NCBI RefSeq assembly: GCF_014839835.1
Contig: NC_071646.1
Span: 6,504,001-6,568,000, forward strand
Origin: Dryobates pubescens
Lineage: Eukaryota > Chordata > Aves > Piciformes > Picidae
Reading direction: 5' to 3'
Length of the DNA stretch: 64,000 nucleotides
How positions within the stretch are numbered: position 1 is the first letter of the stretch; the number at the start of each line of letters is the position of its first letter. Both the position numbers and the translations under genes were made by a program. The notes beneath the pieces are model-generated. The model was given only the letters and a program-made list of their open reading frames with translations, did not search any database and was not told the origin of the DNA. This document shows, one piece after another, positions 34,801-42,900 of this stretch.

Positions 34801-35916
34801 GGGCTGCTCCACAGGGCACGAGGGGGCACAACCTCCACCCCCCAGCAGCGCTTCCCAGCTGCCAGCAGCCTCTTCCCACACCACTGCCAGGAGCAGGCCC
34901 AGGTGAGCAGAGCTGCAGGCAGCCCCCAGGGCTGCACCCCCCAGAGGCAGGTCCTGGCCCAAGCTTGGGGCAGCTGAGGCCTGGGGGTCCCCTGCAGGCC
35001 CCCCCTACCTTGTACACAAACTCTTCCATCTTCTCCATGGCGTGGTGAGCCTGCAGGGGCAGGGTCAGCACCCGGACCACCTCCTCCTCCTCCTCCCGGG
35101 CTGCTGGGCAGGGAGGGTCTTCAGTCTGGAGGGGGAAAGGGCTGGGAGGAAACCACTCCTGGCCTTGGGAGCAGGAGCAGCCTGCAGAGAGCAGCTGGGG
35201 CTTCACCCCTCCCCCCCCTAAGGGGCCAGGCAGGGCCTGCTGCTCGCTCTCCTGTCTCAGCCACCTCAGGCAGGCTAAGCCCAGCTCCCTCCCTGTTGAG
35301 AGGCAGTTACCAAGGGGAGCTTCCACCCTGCACCCAAGCCTGGAGCAGCCCCCAGGCCCAGGCAGGAATCCTGGCCTTGCAGCCCAGCCGCCAGCCCAGC
35401 AGGGAGCGCAGGCAGCACCTCCCGGGCTGGCAGCACTCTACCCACCCTGGCCCCCCTCAAGCCTCCCTCCCGTCAGGGGGCCCTGAACAGCTGGAACAGC
35501 TGGGTGGCAGCACGGCACATCTGGGCCGGCACCACTGCTCCACAGCTGCCGCAGCCGGGGGCCGTCTGGGGCCAGCCCAGGGCAGCCAGGCCGGCAGCCT
35601 CCAGGGAACGAAGCCTCTGCCAGCCTGCCCGAGCCGCCACAAAGCACAGCTGGGCCCCGAGGCCAGCCCGCGTCCCCCGAGACGCTCACGGGGTAACGGG
35701 CAAGCTCCCCCCGGTGATGCCCAGGGAGGGGAGGAGCGGAGCCGGGGCCCGCGGCAGGGGGGAAGGCAGACTCACGCTGGCCGAGCCGGCGGCCCCTGGG
35801 TCCCCCTTCTCCTCGAGGAGCGGCCCCAGCTCGGCCAGCTCCAGGTGCGCTCGGTCCCGGCCGGCGGCCGCCAGCGCGGTGCCCTGCCCGGCGGCGGAGG
35901 CCTTGCGGGACGCCAT
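25848..35916 (-). CDS. ADIPOR1: ADIPOR1, adiponectin receptor 1, seven coding exons
   Basis: Exons in transcript order are 35916-35776, 35125-35009, 33551-33380, 31074-30888, 29811-29624, 28084-27891 and 25976-25848. They join to 1128 nt, 375 residues, the same length as human ADIPOR1. The cytoplasmic N-terminus (residues 1-135) keeps the LELAELGPLLEEKG segment and the acidic EEEEE run before RVLTLPLQAHHAMEKMEEF. Seven membrane helices of the PAQR fold follow. The zinc ligands of the family fall at the expected numbers: His191 (in SWLFHTVYCHSEK), Asp208, His337 and His341 (in QSHQIFHV). Known role: plasma-membrane receptor for adiponectin with ceramidase-type activity, feeding AMPK and ceramide signalling. 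The N-terminal 25 residues are alanine-rich and diverge from mammals. The gene is divergent from the tetraspanin. Minisatellites occupy introns 2-6 and the 3' UTR, but none enters the coding exons except at the last codons. Confidence 0.98.
26105..26945 (-). mobile_element. CR1 fragment, young subfamily B, ADIPOR1 intron 6
   Basis: Antisense to the plus strand and therefore sense to ADIPOR1; very similar to 47880-48880 and 62460-63205. Confidence 0.87.
27060..27520 (-). mobile_element. CR1 fragment, older
   Basis: Divergent CR1 with CATTGATCAGATCCCTCTCA and GGAGCCCAGAGCTGGATGCA. Confidence 0.7.
27540..27885. repeat. C-rich degenerate repeat abutting the ADIPOR1 exon-6 donor
   Basis: CTGCCTGCTCCCTACCCAGC-type units, then CCCCGCCCCCTGC units, running to within a few bases of the splice donor (27889-27890). 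Confidence 0.75.
28255..28530 (-). mobile_element. CR1 fragment, ADIPOR1 intron 5
   Basis: Antisense subfamily-B-like piece, cut at TGGGAGAAGACACC. Confidence 0.8.
28635..29370. repeat. GC-rich minisatellite in ADIPOR1 intron 5
   Basis: Units GGTGCTGGGAGGCCTCTGGG and GGTGAGGCTCTGGG in irregular order, about 35 pieces. Confidence 0.92.
29925..30590. repeat. hexanucleotide array in ADIPOR1 intron 4
   Basis: About 110 hexamers, chiefly ACCAGG, ACTAGG, ACCAGA and ACAAGA, in a repeating higher-order pattern. Period six keeps plus frames open as Arg-Thr and minus frames as Val-Leu; these are not genes. Confidence 0.95.
31330..31770 (+). mobile_element. CR1 fragment, ADIPOR1 intron 3
   Basis: Sense to the plus strand, 3' half with RT C-terminal coding. 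Confidence 0.78.
32225..32700. repeat. 39-bp minisatellite in ADIPOR1 intron 3
   Basis: Twelve copies containing GTGCTCCAAGTGCCAGGCTG and a GGATCCAGGA core, differing mainly at ACC/ATC and GGGATCC/GGCATCC. Confidence 0.95.
32705..33335 (+). mobile_element. CR1 fragment, ADIPOR1 intron 3
   Basis: A short antisense tail (to about 32770), then a sense copy from 32790, ending about 45 bp from ADIPOR1 exon 3. Confidence 0.78.
33570..34110. repeat. CAGCCTGCTGCCCC minisatellite in ADIPOR1 intron 2
   Basis: Dozens of short CCCAGCCTGCTGCCC units with inserted CCCAGCC steps, beginning within 20 bp of exon 3. Confidence 0.92.
34180..34465. repeat. 69-bp tandem repeat in ADIPOR1 intron 2
   Basis: Just over four copies with TACCCCCTGGGAGCCCCTGA, starting near 34191, 34260, 34329 and 34399. 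Confidence 0.92.
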
Positions 35917-36580
35917 GGCGGCGGCGGCGCTGCTGCGGGCCGAGGGCGCCGGGGCAAGGTCCCTCCGCGTCCTTCTGCCGCCGCGCTGGGGAGGGAGGGA
36001 AAAAAAGTCACCGGGAAGCGGCGGCCGCGCGCCCTGCCCCGGGCCGGGCCCCGCCGGGGGGCTGCGACCCCGGGCCCGGGCGCGGCCTCTGCTCGGCGCA
36101 CCGGCAGGGCCGAGGTCGCCGCCCAGGGACAGCGCCGCGCCCGGGCACCCCCGCCCCGGCACGGCCGGGCCCGGCCGCACTCACCGGCCGCTACATCTCG
36201 CGCAGGGCGGCGGCGGCGGCGGCGCCGGAAGCGACGGTGCGGGACCAGGCCGCTTCCGGTGCCCGAGGGCCCGCCCCGGGCCGCGGCGACGCCCCCCGGA
36301 CGCAACAGCGGGAGCCGGCCGGGCCTCGCGTTCTGATTGGCCCAGCCTGCTGTCTGTCTGACTCTCTTCCCGCCCCGCCGCCTGGCGGCCGCTGCGATTG
36401 GGCAAGTCGCCCCCCGCCTGCCGCGCGGCGGCGCAGCTCCAGTCGGGTGCGAGGCTCTCTGGCTGCGCCCTCTGCTGCCCCCTGGCGGTGCGGCAGGGCT
36501 GTGCGCTGCGGGCGCCGCTCACGACGGTTCCCTGACGGCGGCGGCCGGCCCCGGGCGGGCTGCGGAGAGTCCGCAGGGGG
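35700..36580 (-). promoter_or_regulatory. ADIPOR1: CpG-island promoter and 5' region of ADIPOR1
   Basis: A strongly CpG-dense block covers the first coding exon and about 650 bp upstream of its ATG. ATTGG boxes occur near 36334 and 36394, and there is no TATA box. A non-coding first exon may lie in 36180-36300, since mammalian ADIPOR1 has one, but I cannot fix its borders. Confidence 0.75.
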
Positions 36581-36714
36581 CTTGGACCTGCGAGGCGAGG
36601 GCGAGTTCTGCATCTCCATTAGGCCTATGGTTGCAGTGACACAGCAGCACCCAGCCGCAGCTCTCTGCCTGTGCTGTCACCAGCCACAGGATCCAGAGCC
36701 CAGCGCGGTGCACG

Positions 36715-37440
36715 CTGGAAGAGAGCTCTGGAGCTCACCCAGCCCAGCCCCTGCCCCAGCAGGGCTCCCCCAGCAGAGCTTCCCCAGCCCCTGCCCCAGC
36801 AGGGCTCCCCCAGCAGCTTGCCCAGGGGCACAGTGCCCAGGGCGGGTTGGAAGCTCTCCACCCCAGCAGACTCCACAACCTCTCTGGGCAGCCTGCTCCA
36901 GGCTCCAGCAGCCTCACCCCAAACAACTTTCTCCTCCTGCTCAGCTCCAACCTCCTGCCTGCCACTCTCTGCCCCTTGGCCTGGCCCTGGCCAGCACTCA
37001 GCAGAGCCTGGCCCCAGCCTCTTGCCCCCCACAGCTCCTTTAGCTCTTGCTGAGCATTGCTCAGCTGCCCTCTGGGGCTGCTCTGCTGCAGGCTCTCAGC
37101 CCCAGGGCTCTCAGCTCCTGCCAGAGCTGCTCCAGGCCCCTCAGCAGCTTCCCAGCCTCCCCTGGGCTCTCTGCAGCACTTCTCTGTCCCTCCTGAGCTG
37201 GGGAGCCCAGAGCTGGCCCCAGGGCTGCAGCTGTGGCCTGGCTGGGGCAGAGCAGAGGGGCAGCAGAGCCTCCCCTGCCCTGCTGGCCACACTCTTCTCC
37301 ATGCCCCCCAGGACCCCCTGCAGCTCCTTGGCCATGAGGGCTCCTTGCTGGCTCCTGGGGACCTTGCTGGCCCCCAGCACTCCCAGCTGCTGCTCCTTGG
37401 AGCTGCTCTCCCTGCTGGCTCCTAACTTGCAGTGTGAGAC
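36715..37440 (-). mobile_element. CR1 fragment
   Basis: Antisense; its right end lies about 90 bp before the orphan DRAM2-like exon. Very similar to 17170-17960. Confidence 0.8.
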
Positions 37441-37532
37441 TCTGTCTGGGAGGCAGTGCCTCTGCCTGGCAGCATCCTGGCAGTGCCAGGGGCAGTGGTG
37501 CCCAGCTGACAGCCTCTGGCTTCCCCCCCCAG

Positions 37533-37672
37533 GGGTGGCCACCACCTACGTCCGCTACAAGCAAGTTTGTGCCTTGAGTGCAGACAGAGCCAGGATCCTG
37601 CAGCTGAACAAGCTTGGCCTCAGCCTGGGCTGGATGAGCTGCTTTGGGCTCTGCATCATTGCAAACTTCCAG
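37533..37672 (+). pseudogene. isolated DRAM2-like exon
   Basis: A 140-nt block bounded by a polypyrimidine tract plus AG (37531-37532) and a GT donor (37673-37674). Read with two leading bases, it gives 46 codons containing [27 protein letters not shown] and CIIANFQ. This matches one transmembrane-loop exon of DRAM2 (damage-regulated autophagy modulator, lysosomal membrane protein), where the human counterpart has IYVRYKQVHALS and SIVANFQ. There is no stop or frameshift. Neighbouring DRAM2 exons are not visible on either side: 36200-37530 is the ADIPOR1 island and a CR1, and 37673-39900 is CR1 and tandem repeat. It may be a stray duplicated exon, the last relic of a DRAM-like gene, or a misassembled piece. 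Confidence 0.6.
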
Positions 37673-37799
37673 GTGTGTGCTTTGCTGCTGCCAGCCTGCA
37701 GCTGGCCAGGCCCCAGGGCAGGGGGGGGAAGCTCTCTGAGCTCTCCTAGGATGGGAAGGTGCTGGAAGCAAACCCTCTGGGGGCAGAGCTGCAGTGTGT

Positions 37800-38465
37800 A
37801 GAGCCCCAGCGTGGCTCAGGTTGGAAGGGGTCTCAGAGGTCATAGTATCATAGTCAGGGTTGGAAGGGACCACAAGGATCATCTCATTCCAACCCCCCTG
37901 CCATGGGCAGGGACACCCCACACCAGATCAGCCTGGCCAGAGCCTCATCCAGCCTGGCCTTAAACACCTCCAGGGCTGGGGCCTCAACCCCCTCCCTGGA
38001 CAACCCATGCCAGGGCTTCACCACTCTCATGGGGAAGAACTTCCTCCTCCCCTCCAGCCTGAATCTCCCCACCCCCAGCTTCATTCCATCCCCCCCAGTC
38101 CTATCACTGCCTGAGATCCTGAGCAGTCCCTCCCCAGCCTTCTTGCAGCCCCCTGCAGCTCCTGGAAGGCCACAATGAGGTCACCTCAGAGCCTTCTCCT
38201 CTCCAGCCCCAGCTCCTTCAGTCTGTGCTCACAGCAGAGCAGCTCCAGCCCTCTGCTCCTCCTCCTGGCCCTGCTCTGGACACCTTCCAGCCCCTCCAGA
38301 TCCCTCTTGCAATAGGGGCTCCAGGTGGCAGTGCTCCAGGTGGGGTCTCCCCAGAGCTGAGCAGAGGGGGAGAATCATCTGCTCCAACCTCCCCCCCATG
38401 CCCAGGGACACCTCCCACCAGCACAGCTTGCTCAAGGCCTCATCCAGCCGGGTCCTGCTCTCCAG
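37800..38465 (-). mobile_element. CR1 fragment
   Basis: Antisense with a CATAGTATCATAGTCAGGG tail. Confidence 0.85.
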
Positions 38466-38980
38466 CAGCTCCCTCCTCAGCTGTGCTGCTGCAGGAGGTT
38501 GTTGCTGCCCAGGGTTCCCTTGCCCTGGGTGAGCTCTTGGTGGCCATCAGCCACCTCGGCACCAGCCTGCCCGCTCAAGTCCCTCAGGGGCTTCCCCAGG
38601 TGCTGGCAGCCCTGCAGAGCAAATGTCCCCAGCAATAATTGATGGCCAAGGTCGCCCTGGGCCTGTCGGGGCCGGCTCCTCTTTCCCTGCCCGGGGGTTT
38701 CATTACCTCCCCTAAGGAGCCCCCGGGGGCTGCCCTCCGCCCCTGCCCCCGCCGGGCACAGATCCTGTTCCCCATCAATCATTCATGGCCCAGCCCCTGG
38801 AAGGGCTTTCTTGGGACTGCTCAGCTGGGAAGTGCCAGTCCAGCCTCCTGCAGTGGCAGTGGTGCTGCCCCGGGGGGCAGCTCGGAGGCGCCTGGCACCC
38901 CCCCGGCCCCGCAGGGTGAGCGGTGGCACCGGGGGGGCGCGGGGCCGGGGGGCACACGGGGCTTGGGGGGAGCTCTGGAG
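38466..38980. other. unique spacer between ADIPOR1 and the tetraspanin
   Basis: Between a CR1 and a G-rich array lies about 500 bp of unrepeated sequence with AATAATTGATGG near 38634 and ATCAATCATTCATGG near 38775. It may hold regulatory elements. I see no exon. Confidence 0.3.
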
Positions 38981-38984
38981 GGGA

Positions 38985-39655
38985 CATAGAGTCTGGGGGG
39001 GGACACAGCTGGGAGAGGGCACGGGTGGGGGGGACACAGGTATTGGGGGGACACGGGGTTTGGGGGGGACAAGGGGTTGGGGGGACATGGGGTTTGGGGG
39101 GCACAGGGTTTAGGGGGGACATGGGACTTGGGGGGCATGGGACTTGGGGGGACAGAGGGTTTAGGGGGGACATGGGGTTGGGGGGACACAGGGTTTGGGG
39201 GGACATAGGGTTTGGGGGGGACATGGGGTTTGGGGGCACAGGGTTTAGGGGGGACATGGGACTTGGGGGGGACATGGGGTTTGGGGGGACATGGGGTTTG
39301 AGGGGACATGGGACTTGGGGGGCACAGGGTTTGGGGGGGACATGGAGTTTGGGGGGACACGGGGTTTGGGGGACACGGGGTTTGGGGGGACATGGGACTC
39401 GGGGGGACACAGGGTTTGGGGGACACGGGGTTTGGGGGACACGGGGTTTGGGGGGACACAGGGTTTGGGGGGACATCGGACTTGGGGGGACACAGGGTTT
39501 GGGGGGGACATAGGGTTTGGGGGGCACAGAATTTGGAGGGGGCACAGGGCTTGGGTGAGCACAGGCTTTGGAGGGGACACAGGGTTTGGGGGGACATGAG
39601 GTTTGGGGGGCCATGGGGTTTGGAGAGGGCACAGGGTTTGGGGTCCATGGGGTTA
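38985..39655. repeat. G-rich minisatellite upstream of the tetraspanin
   Basis: About 38 units of GGGGGACATGGGGTTTG (17-19 bp) with ACACAGGG and ACATGGGAC variants. Extreme G/C strand asymmetry; runs of 4-8 G make quadruplexes likely. Confidence 0.94.
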
Positions 39656-39835
39656 GAGGCTGTCTGGGGGTGCAGCTGGACATAGTGGGGGGCAGGAGAT
39701 GCTCTGGAGGTTTCGGGGGGGCTGTGTGCTGCGGGGGGACAGCACAGGGTGGACAACCTCATGGCCCAGCAGAGCCTGGGTGTCCAGGGCGGGATGGGGC
39801 TGGTGGTGGCCAGGGCTCTGCTCTCTCCTCTGCAG

Positions 39836-39914
39836 GGACAGAGGCTGCTGCTGTCCCCTCCCTGCTGTCCCCTCCCTGCTGTCCCCTCCCTGCTGTCCCC
39901 TCCCTGCTGTCCCC
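39836..39914 (+). other. probable 5' UTR of the tetraspanin with a 14-bp repeat
   Basis: A CTCTCCTCTGCAG acceptor ends at 39835, so 39836 probably begins an exon whose 5' part is untranslated. Between it and the ATG lie four to five copies of a CCTCCCTGCTGTCC unit (about 39850-39913), leaving a pyrimidine-rich leader. The upstream non-coding exon was not found. Confidence 0.5.
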
Positions 39915-42900
39915 ATGGCTGTCCTGAGCTGCATGAAGTACCTGATGTTCGTCTTCAACGTGCTGGTGTTTGTGAGTCCCCCTGGGCTCCCCTGGGTGCG
40001 GGCTGGAGGGGGCTCACCCCCAGGCTGGGACAGCTCCAGAGGTCCCTTCCGAGCCCTACCAGCCTGGGATCCATCCCCAGGCAGCTCCGGGGCTGGGCGG
40101 CTCCAGCCCTGGGGAGGAGACCCCGGCAGAGGTTAAGGGCGTCCCGGGCCCCGTGGGGTGGCTTGGGGTGGTCTCCCCAGGCTGTAACCACAGCGTGGCC
40201 CCCAGGCTGGGGGGATGTGCCTGGCAGCTCTGGGGCTCTGGGTGGCCGTGGACCCGGCCGGTTTCCAGGACATCGTGGCCGCCAAGCCGGTGCTGAGCGC
40301 CGCTGCCTACCTGCTGCTGGCCGTGGGCATCGCCCTGTCCCTGCTGGGCTTCCTGGGCTGCTGCGGGGCCCTGCGCCGGAGCCGGCCCCTGCTGCTGCTG
40401 GTGAGCCGGGCACGGGGCTGGGGGGCAGCGGCGGGGGGCTGCCTGCCTGCGGGGCTCGGGGGACGGAGGGGATGGAGGCTGCCGGGGGTGCGCAGAGAGG
40501 CGGTGCAGCCCCTGGGCGGTCAGGGTCGGACTGGATGTGGCCCTGCGCAGCCTGACCTGGCTGGAGGTGTCCCTGCGGACTGCGCGGGGGGACCTTGGAG
40601 GGTCCCTCCCAGCCTGATGCAAGCTGAGGTTCAACGTGGGGAGCCAGGGGGTGGAGAGGGTGTTGGGGGTGCAGGGATCAGGGTTGGGAGGTGTTGGGGT
40701 GCAGGGATCAGGGAGGGAGGTCTTGGGGGTGCAGGGACCGGGGAGGGAGGTGTTAGGGATGCAGGGATCAGGGAGGGAGGTGTTGGGAATGCAGGGATCA
40801 GGGAGGGAGGTGTTAGGGGTGCAGGGACCGGGGAGGGAGGTGTTGGGGGTGCAGGGATCAGTGTTGGGAGGTGCTGGGGGTGCAGGGATCAGGGAGGGAG
40901 GTGCTGGGGATGCAGGGATCGGGGTTGGGAGGTGCTGGGGGTGCAGGGATCAGGGAGGGAGGTGTTGGGGATGCAGGGATCAGGGTTGGGAGGTGTTGGG
41001 GGTGCAGGGACCGGGGAGGGAGGTGCTGGGGGTGCAGGGATCAGGGAGGGAGGTGTTGGGGATGCAGGGATCAGGGTTGGGAGGTGTTGGGGGTGCAGGG
41101 ATCAGGGAGGGAGGTGTTGGGGATGCAGGGATCAGGGAGAGAGGTGTTGGGGGTGCAGGGATCAGGGAGGGAGGTGCTGGGGCTGCAGGGACCGGGGTGG
41201 GAGGTGCTGGGGGTGCAGGGATCAGGGAGGGAGGTGTTGGGGCTGCAGGGACCGGGGTGGGAGGTGCTGGGGATGCAGGGACCAGGGAGGGAGGTGCTGG
41301 GGCTGCAGGGATCAGGGAGGGAGGTGCTGGGGGTGCAGGGATCAGGGAGGGAGGTGTTGGGGCTGCAGGGATCAGGGAGGGAGGTGCTGGGGGTGCAGGG
41401 ATCAGGGAGGGAGGTGCTGGGGATGCAGGGATCAGGGAGGGAGGTGCTGGGGGTGCAGGGATCAGGGTTGGGAGGTGCTGGGAATGCAGGGATCAGGGAG
41501 GAGGTGTTGGGGGTGCAGGGATCAGGGAGGGAGGTGTTGGGGGTGCAGGGATCAGGGAGGGAGGTGTTGGGGGTGCAGGGATCAGGGAGGGAGGTGTTGG
41601 GGGTGCAGGGATCAGGGTTGGGAAGTGTTGGGGATGCAGGGATCAGGGTTGGGAGGTGTTGGGAATGCAGGGATCAGGGTTGGGAGGTGTTGGGAATGCA
41701 GGGATCAGGGTTGGGAGGTGTTGGGGATGCAGGGATCAGGGTTGGGAGGTGCTGGGGATGCAGGGATCAGGGAGGGAGGTGCTGGGGATGCAGGGATCAG
41801 GGAGGGAGGTGTTGGGGGTGCAGGGATCAGGGTGGGTATGTACTGTGGGCACAGGATGCTGGGGCATGTGGGGTGTCCCTGGAGGGGCCAGCAGCAGTTC
41901 CTGGCCCTGGGGGCTCTCGGTGCTCCCCCATCCCGTGCCCAGCTCCGGAGTCCTGCAGCTGAGAGCCCAGAGGATGTGATGAAGCTTTTCCCCCGGCTGG
42001 GGAGGGCTCCAAACCTCTTCCCCAGCCCCAGCACCCCAATGCCTTTGGCATGCCAGCCCCTGGCAGCCTGTGCCCGGCTCCGAGCCTCTGCCCTGCAGCC
42101 CAGGTGCTCGGGGAGGTGCCAGCTGTGCCCAGCGGGGGCCCTGCTCTCGGGGGCACAGGCAGGGCTGGCAGCAGAGGAAGGAGGAAGAGTCAGAGCGAGC
42201 TGCCTGCAGGGCTGGGCTCTGACTCCTCCCTGCCTCCAGTTCTTCATCCTGGTCAGCCTGGTCTTCGTCACGCAGCTCGTGGGGGCTCTGCTCTTCCTGG
42301 GGCACTGGAGGAAGGTACCGGCCCTGCCCCCTGCCCCTGCCCCTGCCCCCTGCCCGGGCAGCCTCTCTCCTCCCTCCCTGCCGGGGGGCAGGGTCCTGAG
42401 GCCCCCGGGGCACTGGAGCCGGTTTGGGGATGTCCTTTCCCACCCTCATCTTCATCACCAGCAAGCTGATGCAGGGCTGAAGCTGGGTGGGTCGGTGCCA
42501 GGGGTGGGTCTGTGCCATGCGTGGGTCGGTGCCACGGGGGGGTAGGTGCCAGGGGTGGATCTGTGCCACAGGTGGGTAGGGGCCATGGGTGGGTCCCTGC
42601 CACGGTGGGCCTGTGTCATGGTTGTGTAGGTGCCACAGGTGGGTTGGTGCCATGGGTGGGTCGGTGCCACAGGGGTGTCTGTGGTACAGGTGGGTCCGTG
42701 CCACGGGTGGGTCTCTACCATGGGTGGGTCGGTGCCACGGGTGGGTCGGTGCCACGGGTGGGTCGGTGCCACAGAGGGGGTAGGTGCCACGGTTGTGTAG
42801 GTGCCACAGGTGGGCTGGTGCCATGGGTGGGTCGGTGCCACAGGTGGGTCTCTACCACGGGTGGGTTGGTGCCATGGGTGGGTCGGTGCCACGGGTGGGT

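Noticed and set aside
40215-42545. Open frame of 776 codons spanning tetraspanin exon 2 and its intron
   Set aside because: Exon 2 ends at a good donor (40400), and the continuation is the 30-bp array.
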